A stretch of DNA of 12,615 bases from JALYXS01 sp051003795 (GCA_051003795.1 JBPCKZ010000173.1:1-12615); one strand, 5' to 3'. Numbered from the stretch's first letter, positions 1-7,136 are shown. The notes: generated from the sequence alone by a model not told the origin. Translations and numbers: made by a program.

Positions 1-1160
1 CCGCGCGTCTGCAATTCGCCCATCGTCGCGCCATCCCATGGCAGCTCTTCGCCATGCTCGTTCACGATGCGGACATCCACGCCCGCCACCGGCAGGCCAT
101 GACGCGCGAGCCTTTCGAAGCGCTGGGGTTCCGGAAGCTCGTCCAGATGGCTTTTCAACGACATGACGGTCGCGATGGGCGTTGTTTCCGTCATTCCCCA
201 GGCGAGCATGAACTTCGTGCCGTACTTCCGCGCATACGATTCGATGAACTGGCGAGGCAGGGCGGAGCCGGCGCACACAACCAGCCGGAGGCTCAAAATA
301 TCGTGCGACAGTTTTTCGAGATGGCTATAGAGCGTCATCCAGATGGTCGGCACGCCCGCGGTGAACGTCACTCTTTCGCCATGGATGAGTTGGCCGATAT
401 CGATGGGCTGTAGCTGCCGCCCGGTGAAGACCAGCTTCGCGCCGGTCATGATGGCGGCATACGGAATGCCCCAGCCATTGGCGTGGAACATCGGAACGAT
501 CTGCAGGACGGTGTCGCGCTCGCTCAACGCGAACGTGTCCGCCATGCACAGCCCGTAACTGTGCAGGAACAGCGCGCGATGCGTGTAGACAACCCCTTTG
601 GGATCGCCGGTCGTGCCCGACGTGTAGCAAGTCGCCGCGGCGGCCGTCTCCTCGAGGGCGGGCCACGGAAAGGGCGTCTCCGGCGAGGCGGCGAGCATTT
701 CTTCGTAATCGAACGCGGATTCGGGCACCGGTTCGTCGCTCAGGATAAAGATATGCCGCACGCATGGGATGCGGTCCTGAATCTGTTCGAGCACGGGAGC
801 GAGCGAGGCATCGACCAACAGGACGCGGTCTTCGGCGTGATTGACGATGTAGGCCAACTGATCGGGCGACAGCCGCGGGTTAAGCGTGTGCAGCACCGCG
901 CCATAGCATGGAACCGCGAAGTAGATCTCAAGATGCCGGTAGCCGTTCCAGCAGAGCGATCCGACCCGCTCGCCCTTCTGCAACCCGAGCCGCGCGAGCG
1001 CATGCGCCAGGCGGTGGACGCGCCGGTGGAAATCCGCGTAGGTGTAGCGATGCATGCCGGCCGGCGATTTGCTCGCGATCTCAGTCCGGCCGTAGAGTTT
1101 TGCCGCGCGCTCCAGAATGTGCGGCAAGGTTAGCTGGTAATCCATCATCATGCCGCGCAT
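1..1160 (-). CDS. AMP-dependent acyl-CoA synthetase (fatty-acid CoA ligase), C-terminus cut by window edge
   Basis: An uninterrupted minus-strand frame of 386 codons runs off the left edge without a stop. Residues about 179-189 read YTSGTTGDPKG, the ATP/AMP-binding P-loop of the ANL adenylate-forming superfamily. PMFHANGWG near 223-231, a GVPTIW segment near 269-274 and WGMTETTP near 321-328 are further conserved family motifs and resemble medium/long-chain (AlkK-like) acyl-CoA synthetases. Such enzymes activate a fatty acid with ATP and CoA in the cytoplasm. The family is usually about 540 residues, so the C-terminal domain with the catalytic lysine lies outside the window. The first in-frame ATG is at 1160; three ATGs at 1151, 1148 and 1145 are alternatives, and none has a strong ribosome site. 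The gene is divergent from flaG and has no evident link to motility. The family is secure; the substrate chain length is not. Confidence 0.9.
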   Translation of the reverse strand, partial: MRGMMMDYQLTLPHILERAAKLYGRTEIASKSPAGMHRYTYADFHRRVHRLAHALARLGLQKGERVGSLCWNGYRHLEIYFAVPCYGAVLHTLNPRLSPDQLAYIVNHAEDRVLLVDASLAPVLEQIQDRIPCVRHIFILSDEPVPESAFDYEEMLAASPETPFPWPALEETAAAATCYTSGTTGDPKGVVYTHRALFLHSYGLCMADTFALSERDTVLQIVPMFHANGWGIPYAAIMTGAKLVFTGRQLQPIDIGQLIHGERVTFTAGVPTIWMTLYSHLEKLSHDILSLRLVVCAGSALPRQFIESYARKYGTKFMLAWGMTETTPIATVMSLKSHLDELPEPQRFERLARHGLPVAGVDVRIVNEHGEELPWDGATMGELQTR

Positions 1161-1213
1161 GGTCAATCATTTATAGCAGGTGTCATGTGGCGCGCGCGCG
1201 CTTGCTTTTCGCG

Positions 1214-1264
1214 ATTCTAGCTCTGCCCGGGAATTTTCCGCCGGAACGCGGCTAGAATTTTCCG
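1214..1264. repeat. overlapping inverted and direct repeats upstream of flaG
   Basis: ATTCTAGC (1214-1221) and GCTAGAAT (1251-1258) form a perfect 8-bp inverted repeat with a 29-base spacer. GAATTTTCCG occurs twice in direct orientation, at 1231-1240 and 1255-1264, 24 bases apart. The right arm and the second direct copy overlap the putative -35 box of the flaG promoter, so binding of a regulator is possible. No known operator is recognised. Confidence 0.5.
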
Positions 1265-1279
1265 AGCCGCGCCCGATGA
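1253..1279 (+). promoter_or_regulatory. candidate sigma-28 (FliA) promoter for flaG-fliS
   Basis: TAGAATTT at 1253-1260 and CCCGATGA at 1272-1279 are separated by exactly 11 bases. The enterobacterial FliA consensus is TAAAGTTT-N11-GCCGATAA, so each box matches 6 of 8 positions at the right spacing. Transcription would begin around 1286, just before the ribosome site AGGAAGG (1287-1293), leaving a leader of about 13 bases. Late filament genes such as flaG and fliS are the expected FliA targets. This is a pattern match by eye and the consensus comes from a distant phylum. Confidence 0.45.
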
Positions 1280-1298
1280 GTCTTTCAGGAAGGAATAT

Positions 1299-1583
1299 AT
1301 GGACATTTCCCCTGTTACCGCCGCAAGCCACGCGATCGCGCCGGTTGAGGCCACCGTCCCGCCCGCGCAAGCCGCCGAAAATCGCCAATTGATCCAAACT
1401 GTCAAGGCCCTCAATGCGAGCCAATTCTCCGGCGAGAACCGGGAATTCACGTTCTCGGTCGACCGCGTCACGCACCGGCCCATCATTCGCATCGTCGACA
1501 CCAAAACCAATGAGGTTGTGGAGCAATTGCCGGCGGAGTACCTGCTGAGAATGGCGGCGGACGCCGATTCTCGCGGAAAGTAG
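1299..1583 (+). CDS. flaG: FlaG family flagellar protein
   Basis: 94 residues. The N-terminal third is Ala/Pro-rich and low in complexity. From about residue 47 the sequence follows the FlaG core: REFTFSVD, then RPIIRIVDTKTNEVVEQLP and a short helix AEYLLRMA. FlaG proteins influence filament length and are usually found beside flagellin, fliD or fliS, so the next-door fliS supports the call. The ATG at 1299 follows a clear ribosome site AGGAAGG with 5 bases of spacing. The length is normal for the family. No flagellin or fliD gene lies in this window, so the filament genes must be elsewhere. Confidence 0.88.
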   Translation: MDISPVTAASHAIAPVEATVPPAQAAENRQLIQTVKALNASQFSGENREFTFSVDRVTHRPIIRIVDTKTNEVVEQLPAEYLLRMAADADSRGK

Positions 1584-1625
1584 CTAAAATCCCGCATTTC
1601 GCGCCCGATAAGAATCTTGAGAGAT

Positions 1626-2093
1626 ATGAAAATGAATCAACGACTTGCCGCTTACCTGGAACAGAGAATCCTGTCCGCCGACCCGGTGGAACTGATCCGC
1701 ATCTTGTACCAGCAAGGCCTGACCGAGGTTCGGGAAGCCCGGCGCCATCTTGAGGCCCGCGATATCGAAGCGCGCTCCAAATCCATTTCCAAGTCGTTCG
1801 AAATTCTGTGCGAACTCAGCCGGTCGCTCGATATGGACCGCGGCGGCGAGATCGCGGAACGGCTCTCGGGCCTCTACGACTATATGCGGGGCCGGCTCCT
1901 CGACGCCAACTTCCAGCAAGCGGATGAACCGCTGGCGGAGGTTTTGAGCCTGTTGAGCACGTTGGCGGAAGCCTGGGAGTCGGTTAAGCCGCTTGCCCCC
2001 ACGCTTGTCGCCACGCGTGCCAATAAGGGGCCGGTGCTGGTGAAAGCATGGACGCCGGAACCGGTTGCCGAAGGCTGGAGCCTCGCGGGCTGA
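1626..2093 (+). CDS. fliS: FliS, flagellin export chaperone
   Basis: About 155 residues. It opens with AAYLEQRILSADPVELIRIL, matching the FliS pattern in which a Tyr-containing amphipathic start precedes a 'voTASPEELI'-type segment. LDMDRGGEIAERLSGLYDYM in the middle is the most diagnostic FliS stretch. FliS binds the C-terminus of flagellin in the cytoplasm and stops early polymerisation before export. Three in-frame starts compete: TTG 1617, ATG 1626 and ATG 1632. A GAGAGA ribosome site at 1619-1624 fits ATG 1632 best by spacing, while 1626 is the first ATG. The last 20 or so residues are a Pro/Ala-rich tail beyond the usual helical bundle. It follows flaG after 42 bases and probably shares its promoter. 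Confidence 0.92.
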   Translation: MKMNQRLAAYLEQRILSADPVELIRILYQQGLTEVREARRHLEARDIEARSKSISKSFEILCELSRSLDMDRGGEIAERLSGLYDYMRGRLLDANFQQADEPLAEVLSLLSTLAEAWESVKPLAPTLVATRANKGPVLVKAWTPEPVAEGWSLAG

Positions 2094-2104
2094 ATTCCGG
2101 TCTC

Positions 2105-2425
2105 CTACGATGCCTTGTTTAAACTCGCTTCCACCATGCGGGCGAGTCCAAGGCCGCCCGCGGAACTCAGCGCCTGGGCGAATTGCTGTTCCGCCATTTC
2201 GACGGCGGATGCGCCGGTCTGGTCGTCCCCGGTTCCCATCCAGCCCTGGGAACCCGAGTCGCGCGCGCTTTTTAGCATTTGAGCGATCAAGAAGGATTCG
2301 AACTCGCGAGCGGCATTCCGCACCTTTACGGGATCCGCCGGTGCCGGGGGCTTCCCGGAAATTGCAAGCGGCTTGGCCGGGGAGATTGGGTCGCTGGGCA
2401 TGTTTAGTGGCATGTTTAGTGGCAT
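2105..2425 (-). CDS. flgJ: FlgJ-like rod-binding protein without hydrolase domain
   Basis: 106 residues, corresponding to the N-terminal rod-binding domain of FlgJ only. Residues around 38-55 read AAREFESFLIAQMLKSAR, the family signature (usually 'FEalfl.qMlksMR'). A central Gly/Asp-rich patch, then an EMAEQQFAQALSSAGGLGLA helix, complete the domain. FlgJ caps the growing rod in the periplasm; the peptidoglycan-hydrolase half found in enteric FlgJ is absent, as in many other phyla, so rod passage needs a separate hydrolase. Start: a 12-bp triplication gives in-frame ATGs at 2425, 2413 and 2401. GAGGTGAT (2439-2432), inside the end of flgI, sits 6 bases before the first, so 2425 is chosen. It is the last gene of the leftward operon. 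Confidence 0.85.
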   Translation of the reverse strand: MPLNMPLNMPSDPISPAKPLAISGKPPAPADPVKVRNAAREFESFLIAQMLKSARDSGSQGWMGTGDDQTGASAVEMAEQQFAQALSSAGGLGLARMVEASLNKAS

Positions 2426-2431
2426 GTTTAG
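2397..2431 (-). repeat. 12-bp tandem triplication at the flgI/flgJ junction
   Basis: On the minus strand the unit TAAACATGCCAC is present two full times followed by TAAACATGCC. Each unit contains a stop codon in the flgI frame and an ATG in the flgJ frame. Because 12 is a multiple of 3, changes in copy number keep flgJ in frame and only add or remove the residues MPLN. Confidence 0.9.
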
Positions 2432-3510
2432 ATCACCTCGAGATCGGCATCCAGCGCGCCGGCCGCGCGCAAGTTTTCCAGAATCGCGATCACATCGCGC
2501 GCCGTCGAGCCGATCGCGGTTAGCGCGCGCACGAGTTCATCCACGGTCGCTCCCTGCTTCAGGACGACATTGTGCGCCTTCTCTTCCTTCGCGGCCACGG
2601 TTTCCTCGGGCACCACCTGCGTGGTTCCCTTCGAGAGCGGTTCCGGTTGCGAGACCGAAAAAGTAGTCTGGATTTCCACCGTCAAATTGCCATGCAAGAT
2701 CGCTACCGGCGAAATCCTAACCTGATTTCCCATTACGATCGTGCCCGTGCGCTCGTTTACAACAACTCTCGCGCGGCGATCCACTTCGACCTCGAACTTC
2801 TCCAAAGTGGAAATGAACTCGACCGGATTGCGCGCTAGATCGGCTGGTACGGCGACACTGACCAGCGCCGAATTCTCCGCACGGGCCGAATTTGGATATT
2901 TCAGATTCACGGCATCGGCGATGCGCGCGGAAGTGGTGAAATCCGGCTGCCGCAATTGCAGATTCAGCTTGGCGCCGGGTGCGACCGATGGCGCCGCGCG
3001 CTCCACAATCGCTCCATTTGGCACGCGCCCGACGGTGGGGTGATTCACGGTCTGGCTATTCCCCGCCTTGCCGGCCACGAAACCTCCCGTCACTACAGCC
3101 CCTTGCGCAAGAGCGAACACCTGGCCATTCGCCGCGCGCAAGCTGGTGAGCACAAGCAATCCTCCTTGCAGATTGGCCGAATCGCCAATAGCGGCGGCTG
3201 TCACGTCGATGCGCGAGCCGGGTTGCGCGAATGGCGGCAGCGTGGCGGTCACCATTACCGCCGCCGTGTTCTTGACGGTCAATTGAGTGGGAGAAACGGA
3301 AACGCCCATGCGCTCGAGCAAATTGGTAAGACTCTGCGCCGAGAATATGGTTTGCCGGCGATCTCCCGTTCCGGCAAGCCCGACCACCAAGCCATAGCCC
3401 ACCAACTGGTTATCGCGCACGCCTTCGAGGGTCACGAGGTCCTTCAACCGCGTGGCGTCGGACACGGAAGCGGCCAGAGACAAAATAAATATCAATCCGA
3501 CGGTTCGCAT
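2428..3510 (-). CDS. flgI: FlgI, flagellar P-ring protein
   Basis: 360 residues, the usual FlgI length. The N-terminus is a signal peptide (hydrophobic VGLIFILSLAASVS, likely cleaved near residue 19), and the mature part begins TRLKDLVTLEGVRDNQLVGY, the classic FlgI opening. GLAGTGD, then QSLTNLLERMGV follow in family order. FlgI forms the periplasmic P-ring, the peptidoglycan bushing around the distal rod, with FlgA as assembly chaperone. The ATG at 3510 abuts the flgH stop (TAAATG), and the flgI stop lies 2 bases from the flgJ start, so the three genes are probably co-translated. No defect is seen. Confidence 0.96.
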   Translation of the reverse strand: MRTVGLIFILSLAASVSDATRLKDLVTLEGVRDNQLVGYGLVVGLAGTGDRRQTIFSAQSLTNLLERMGVSVSPTQLTVKNTAAVMVTATLPPFAQPGSRIDVTAAAIGDSANLQGGLLVLTSLRAANGQVFALAQGAVVTGGFVAGKAGNSQTVNHPTVGRVPNGAIVERAAPSVAPGAKLNLQLRQPDFTTSARIADAVNLKYPNSARAENSALVSVAVPADLARNPVEFISTLEKFEVEVDRRARVVVNERTGTIVMGNQVRISPVAILHGNLTVEIQTTFSVSQPEPLSKGTTQVVPEETVAAKEEKAHNVVLKQGATVDELVRALTAIGSTARDVIAILENLRAAGALDADLEVI

Positions 3511-4221
3511 TTAGAAAGGAAGCAGCCCCAGGATCAGCCGGTACAGAAACATCGGCCGGTGAATGGCGTCCTGCACCACGCCCTTCCCGTTGATATTCAC
3601 TTCCAATTGGCCGAGGCGGCTCGATTGTATGGTGTTGGCCGCCGTCAGGTCGGCCGGACGAACCACGCCCCTGACGGTGATCGACTGATGTTCGGAATTC
3701 ACCTCTATCTGTTTGCTTCCCTCGACCACCAGATATCCGTTCGGGAGCGTTCGGATCACGCGCGCCGTCAGGGATGCGGTGAGAGTTGTCTGCCGGGATG
3801 TTGTGCCTTGGCCATTGAGGGTGGTCGATCCAGTCAAAGTCAGCGGATTCTGGAGGATGCCACCCACTTTGGTGGGCCCGGCAAGAGCGGTAATGGAATT
3901 TTTAGTGGCGGAGGTGCGAGCTGTCTTGGTCGACCCCGTCGAGACGGCTGAGGCGTTTTCGGAGACGAGTATGGTCACTATATCGTCTACCTGGCTTGCC
4001 CTCAAATCCCGAGCTAGATCGGCCATGTACGCCGCCGGCGACCAGAGCGATCCGGGTGAGGTGTCGTGCGCTTCGGCGTCCGCCCCCCGCCGGGTGGCAT
4101 CGTGCACGTAGATGTCCAGCGGCGAAGGCTCCGGCGGTCGCGGCTTCATTTTCGAGAACGGGCCGGCTAACAGCCCAATCGCGCCCAAGCTGTATACGGC
4201 GATTGCGAAAGTCTTATTCAT
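3511..4221 (-). CDS. flgH: FlgH, flagellar L-ring protein lacking a lipobox cysteine
   Basis: 236 residues, close to the family norm. SLWSPAAYMADLARDLRASQVDDIVTILV is followed by a Ser/Thr-rich stretch and TARVIRTLPNGYLVVEGSKQIEVNSE, both typical of FlgH, which forms the outer-membrane L-ring. FlgH is normally a lipoprotein with a signal peptide ending LxGC. Here a hydrophobic start (AIAVYSLGAIGLLAG) is present, but the residue after LLAG is proline and the whole protein contains no cysteine, so lipidation is not possible as written. The start overlaps the end of flgA by 4 bases (ATGA, 4218-4221). Function is secure from homology and position; membrane anchoring is unclear. Confidence 0.94.
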   Translation of the reverse strand: MNKTFAIAVYSLGAIGLLAGPFSKMKPRPPEPSPLDIYVHDATRRGADAEAHDTSPGSLWSPAAYMADLARDLRASQVDDIVTILVSENASAVSTGSTKTARTSATKNSITALAGPTKVGGILQNPLTLTGSTTLNGQGTTSRQTTLTASLTARVIRTLPNGYLVVEGSKQIEVNSEHQSITVRGVVRPADLTAANTIQSSRLGQLEVNINGKGVVQDAIHRPMFLYRLILGLLPF

Positions 4222-5084
4222 TGCGAAACCAGAACCCTTCCTTTTCCGGATATTTGGGCGGGGAATTTCTTGCCGCTTTTCAGATTCAACACGGATATGG
4301 TGTCGCCGCTCTTGCCGCCGGATTCGGCGCGTCCGTCCAACTCGAGACGCGCCGCCCCGGCCACCGCTTCAACCTTGACGCGATCGCCGCGCGAAACATC
4401 TTGGGGATCGCCCAGCGCGGAGGTCGAAACCACGGACCCCGCCCGCACGCCGCGCCGGAGTACGCGGCCCACAACCGCTTCAACCGATTGAGCGGCCGGT
4501 TCCGAATCGGGAAATCCTTCCGAGGTTTCGAATCTTACCTGCGAAGCTTCGACTGGCGCGCCGGCTTTTAGGTTTTCCGCGGCCACAATATGCGTGGTCC
4601 GAACTTGGATCTTCACGCGAACCCAGAGCGGAAACCGCCGGTTCGTTCCATAGCGCACGTAACCTTTCCATAAGGCCGTTCCGGCCTGAACCGCGCCTAA
4701 GCCCGCGCGCGGGAACACGATTTCGCCCAGCGGCGCCGGATACAAACTCAACTCTGTAATCTCAATGCGAGCCTCCGCAATCCCCAAGGAGGCCTGTAAA
4801 GCTCCGAGCAAAATTTCCCAATCCACGGGACGCAAAGGCCGCTCAAAGCACAAGTCGCGGAAGACGTCCGCCGCCATTGCGTAGCGCGCGGCCACCCGCG
4901 CCAGTTCCCCGCCATGAAAGATCCGGCGAGCTCCGGGCGCGGGCGCAAATCCCAGCGGCGCATCCGTGGGGAGGGCCGAGAATCTGGCATCCGCGGCCGC
5001 CAAATCCCGGCCCAAGATGCTGTCGCCCTCCACCGGATGGCAGGTTGCCGCAAGCGCGGCGGCCATAAGCACGGGAAAAATCAT
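4218..5084 (-). CDS. flgA: FlgA, P-ring assembly chaperone with SAF domain
   Basis: 288 residues. A hydrophobic N-terminus (MIFPVLMAAALAATC) indicates export to the periplasm. DSILGRDLAAADARFSALP near residues 21-39 is characteristic of the FlgA N-terminal region. The C-terminal third holds the SAF-type part (ILVAAENL-like VAAENLKAGAPVEASQVRFE near 168-187, VVGRVLRRGVRAGSVV, GDRVKVEAVAGAARLELDGRA). FlgA assists FlgI polymerisation into the P-ring. It overlaps both flgG (ATGA at 5081-5084) and flgH (ATGA at 4218-4221), consistent with translational coupling. A Cys at residue 15 follows the hydrophobic stretch (AATC), so a lipoprotein form cannot be excluded. Confidence 0.9.
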   Translation of the reverse strand: MIFPVLMAAALAATCHPVEGDSILGRDLAAADARFSALPTDAPLGFAPAPGARRIFHGGELARVAARYAMAADVFRDLCFERPLRPVDWEILLGALQASLGIAEARIEITELSLYPAPLGEIVFPRAGLGAVQAGTALWKGYVRYGTNRRFPLWVRVKIQVRTTHIVAAENLKAGAPVEASQVRFETSEGFPDSEPAAQSVEAVVGRVLRRGVRAGSVVSTSALGDPQDVSRGDRVKVEAVAGAARLELDGRAESGGKSGDTISVLNLKSGKKFPAQISGKGRVLVSQ

Positions 5085-5872
5085 CGGACCATGTTGTTCA
5101 CTTGCGAATACATGTCGTCCGAAGCCTTGACGACTTTCGAATTCGCTTCGTACGCCCGCTGCGCCACGATCAGATTCACAAACTCTTCAACGACGGTGAC
5201 ATTCGACTGTTCCGTGTACCCTTGCAGCAGCGAGCCGATCCCTTCCTGGCCGCCCGGGTTGCCGACCGCCGCTTCTCCGGACGCGTCGGTGGGCATGTAC
5301 AGGTTGCGGCCGATGCTGTTCAGCCCCGCCGGATTCTGGAAATTGGCGAGTTGGATCTGACCGGCGAGCTGCGACGCCGTCTGGCCGGGCTGCGAGAAGC
5401 TGACCGTGCCGTCGGAAGCGATATTGACCGCTTGCGCGTCCGGGGGAATCGTGATTTGCGGCTCCAGCGGATCGCCGTCCGAAGTGACGACGTTGCCGTC
5501 GCGGTCCAAGTGGAACGCGCCCGCGCGCGTGTATGAGATCTCGCCCGTCGCGCGCCGGATCTGAAAGAATCCGCGTCCCTGAATTACAAGGTCGAGCGGA
5601 TTTCCTGTGGCGGCAAAGTCTCCCTGGCTGAAATTGATTTCATTCGAAGACGTGCGCGTGCCGAGGCCCACTTGAAGCCCCGTCGGGACCACCGTTTGTT
5701 GTCCGGCGGAAGCGCCCGGTTGGATCATGTTCTGATAGAGCAGATCCTGGAATTGCGCGCGGCGCGATTTAAATCCCAAGGTATTGGCGTTCGCCAGGTT
5801 GTGCGAGATGTTATCGACGTTGAGTTGCTGCGCGGTCATTCCGCTGGCAGCGCTGTATAGAGCTCGAATCAT
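5081..5872 (-). CDS. flgG: FlgG, flagellar distal rod protein
   Basis: 263 residues, the normal FlgG length (about 260). The start MIRALYSAASGMTAQQLNVD with ISHNLANANTLGFKSRRAQFQDLLYQ is the diagnostic FlgG N-terminus, including the rod-specific insert region before residue 60. VIQGRGFFQI and the C-terminal EEFVNLIVAQRAYEANSKVVKASDDMY helix complete the axial-protein pattern. FlgG builds the distal rod, which crosses the P- and L-rings coded just downstream. A strong ribosome site AAAGGAG lies 6 bases before the ATG, partly overlapping the end of the preceding unknown gene. No defect is seen. Confidence 0.97.
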   Translation of the reverse strand: MIRALYSAASGMTAQQLNVDNISHNLANANTLGFKSRRAQFQDLLYQNMIQPGASAGQQTVVPTGLQVGLGTRTSSNEINFSQGDFAATGNPLDLVIQGRGFFQIRRATGEISYTRAGAFHLDRDGNVVTSDGDPLEPQITIPPDAQAVNIASDGTVSFSQPGQTASQLAGQIQLANFQNPAGLNSIGRNLYMPTDASGEAAVGNPGGQEGIGSLLQGYTEQSNVTVVEEFVNLIVAQRAYEANSKVVKASDDMYSQVNNMVR

Positions 5873-5882
5873 TTGTTCTCCT

Positions 5883-6329
5883 TTACGAATCCAGGCCTAA
5901 ATCGTCATTGATCACGCGCCAGGCTTCGCTACCGGGAGCGTCGCCGTACATCGCGAACAGGTCCGCCGCAAGCCCGGCGTTCACCGCCTTCCCATTGGGC
6001 TCGACGATCATCCGCTCCGGCGCGGAACGCGAAAAGTTGCCGGCGAGCGAATCTTCGCGCACCACGCCGCCGAGTTTTTTCGCGAGCGCGTCCGCCGCAT
6101 CGGCTGTCGCGAACTGGAGCGGATTGTCCGGCACGTCCGCGCCTCCGGCGAGTGCCGTGTGAACGTTCGCCTCGTACGGCGAGACCGGAACCGCCGGAGC
6201 CGGGGACGCCGCCGCGGCCACCTGGCTAAACACGGCGGCGAAACCGCCGGATGCCGGAGGTTGGGACACTTGCGATTGCGACACCGGATTCGGCGTCACC
6301 GCTAAATGGTTGTCGATTATCGATAGCAT
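5883..6329 (-). CDS. unrecognised 148-aa protein between flgF and flgG
   Basis: I do not recognise the family. The reading frame is tied into the operon: its ATG overlaps the flgF stop by one base (TAATG, 6327-6331) and its stop lies 10 bases before flgG, inside the flgG ribosome site region, so it is almost certainly translated. Residues 1-55 are Pro/Ser/Ala-rich and probably disordered, with a small hydrophobic patch GGFAAVFSQVAAA. Residues about 70-148 look folded: DNPLQFATADAADALAKKLGG, a central RMIVEPNGKAVNAGLAADLFAMYGD and a tail EAWRVINDDLGLDS. There is no signal peptide and no cysteine. The N-terminal patch resembles GFAALLQVLLP of the FliK here, so an exported assembly factor is possible; this is only a hint. 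Confidence 0.85.
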   Translation of the reverse strand: MLSIIDNHLAVTPNPVSQSQVSQPPASGGFAAVFSQVAAAASPAPAVPVSPYEANVHTALAGGADVPDNPLQFATADAADALAKKLGGVVREDSLAGNFSRSAPERMIVEPNGKAVNAGLAADLFAMYGDAPGSEAWRVINDDLGLDS

Positions 6330-7054
6330 TACGAGCCCACCCGCGCGACTTCCTCGATCGCCCGCTTGTTCATCTCCACTCCCAGCGTCATCGCCTTGTT
6401 CAACATCTCGAACTGGCGCATCACGCTCACCAGGCGCACCGCGGCATCGGCCGGCCCGACATTCGAATCCTCCACGTGACCCTGCTTCACTTCCGTCGTG
6501 GCCTCGATTGCGCGCGTCTTCGGATCGATCTTATAGAAGTAGTTGTTGCCTTGCTTGTTCAGAGCGGCGGAATCCTTAAAGCCCACCACGGCGAGTTGCC
6601 CCAGCGATTGCCCTTCCTGGCGGATGTTTCCGTCGGCCGATACATCGATTGCGGCCGTCGATTGCGTCCGCACCGTCTTCCCATCCGCGGTTCGTACCGG
6701 ATATCCGTCGGTGGTCGTGAGAATGCCCGCCACGGAGAGCCGGAAACTTCCGTTCCGCGTGTAGAGCGCTCCTTTAGGACCGTTCACGGCGAAAAATCCT
6801 TTGCCCGAGAGCGCGAAATCGAGCGGATTGCCGGTCGCGCGCAGGATGCCTTGGGCATGGTCGGTCCACGGCTTTTCGATAACGGGCAGCGTATCGGGAG
6901 AATCGGCGGCGTCGGGCGAAACATACAAGCTGTAGAATTCGTGATCCATCTTGTAGCCGCCGGTGTTGACATTGGCGATATTGTTCGCCAGCATGTCGAG
7001 CGATTCCATGCGCGCGCGCATGCCGCTTGCGGCGGAAATACTGATTGCGTCCAT
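6329..7054 (-). CDS. flgF: FlgF, flagellar proximal rod protein
   Basis: 241 residues, within the FlgF range. The start MDAISISAASGMRARMESLD with LANNIANVNTGGYKMDHEFYS is the rod-protein N-terminal helix and ANNxANxxTxGYK motif. FALSGKGFFAVNGPKGALYTRNGSF is the usual mid-protein landmark, and the C-terminus (AVRLVSVMRQFEMLNKAMTLG) resembles FlgF rather than FlgG. It forms part of the rod between the MS-ring adaptor and FlgG. It is the first gene of the leftward operon. The ATG at 7054 has the ribosome site GAGGAC (7066-7061) 6 bases upstream, and a sigma-54-like promoter lies immediately before that. Confidence 0.93.
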   Translation of the reverse strand: MDAISISAASGMRARMESLDMLANNIANVNTGGYKMDHEFYSLYVSPDAADSPDTLPVIEKPWTDHAQGILRATGNPLDFALSGKGFFAVNGPKGALYTRNGSFRLSVAGILTTTDGYPVRTADGKTVRTQSTAAIDVSADGNIRQEGQSLGQLAVVGFKDSAALNKQGNNYFYKIDPKTRAIEATTEVKQGHVEDSNVGPADAAVRLVSVMRQFEMLNKAMTLGVEMNKRAIEEVARVGS

Positions 7055-7077
7055 CGTGATGTCCTCGCAAGAGCAAG

Positions 7078-7093
7078 GGCAAGCGGCGGGCCG
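7078..7093 (-). promoter_or_regulatory. candidate sigma-54 promoter for the flgF operon
   Basis: On the minus strand CGGCCCGCCGCTTGCC has the invariant GG (-24) and GC (-12) with exactly 10 bases between, and the -12 box is TTGC. Compared with TGGCACG-N4-TTGC it matches 5 of 7 and 4 of 4. Transcription would start near 7067, one base before the flgF ribosome site, giving a leader of about 13 bases. Sigma-54 control of rod and hook genes is known in several flagellated lineages. Seen by eye only. Confidence 0.45.
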
Positions 7094-7123
7094 AATCGCG
7101 AAAGTTTTCGTAAATCGTTATAA

Positions 7124-7136
7124 CGGCGAAGCGCCG
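7124..7136. repeat. short hairpin in the flgF/fliK divergent region
   Basis: CGGCG-AAG-CGCCG is a perfect 5-bp stem with a 3-base loop. It lies beside the palindrome GTTATAAC (7117-7124). No T-run follows in either direction, so it is not a canonical terminator; role unknown. Confidence 0.4.

Noticed and set aside
483..1133. Plus-strand open frame of 216 codons at the left end
   Set aside because: Antisense to the acyl-CoA synthetase, whose motifs are unmistakable.
1188..1205. Sigma-54 promoter candidate TGGCGC...TTGC before flaG
   Set aside because: The -24 and -12 boxes are 3 bases too far apart for sigma-54.
2053..2100. CCGGAA...TTCCGG inverted repeat as a terminator between fliS and flgJ
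   Set aside because: Arms are only 6 bp with a loop of about 36 bases, mostly inside fliS, and no T-run follows.
2956..3951. Plus-strand open frame of 331 codons across flgI and flgH
   Set aside because: It runs antisense to two well-conserved genes and resembles no protein; a GC-driven shadow.
6251..7123. Plus-strand open frame of 290 codons over flgF
   Set aside because: Antisense shadow rich in Arg and His, without a ribosome site, fully covered by flgF and the unknown gene.
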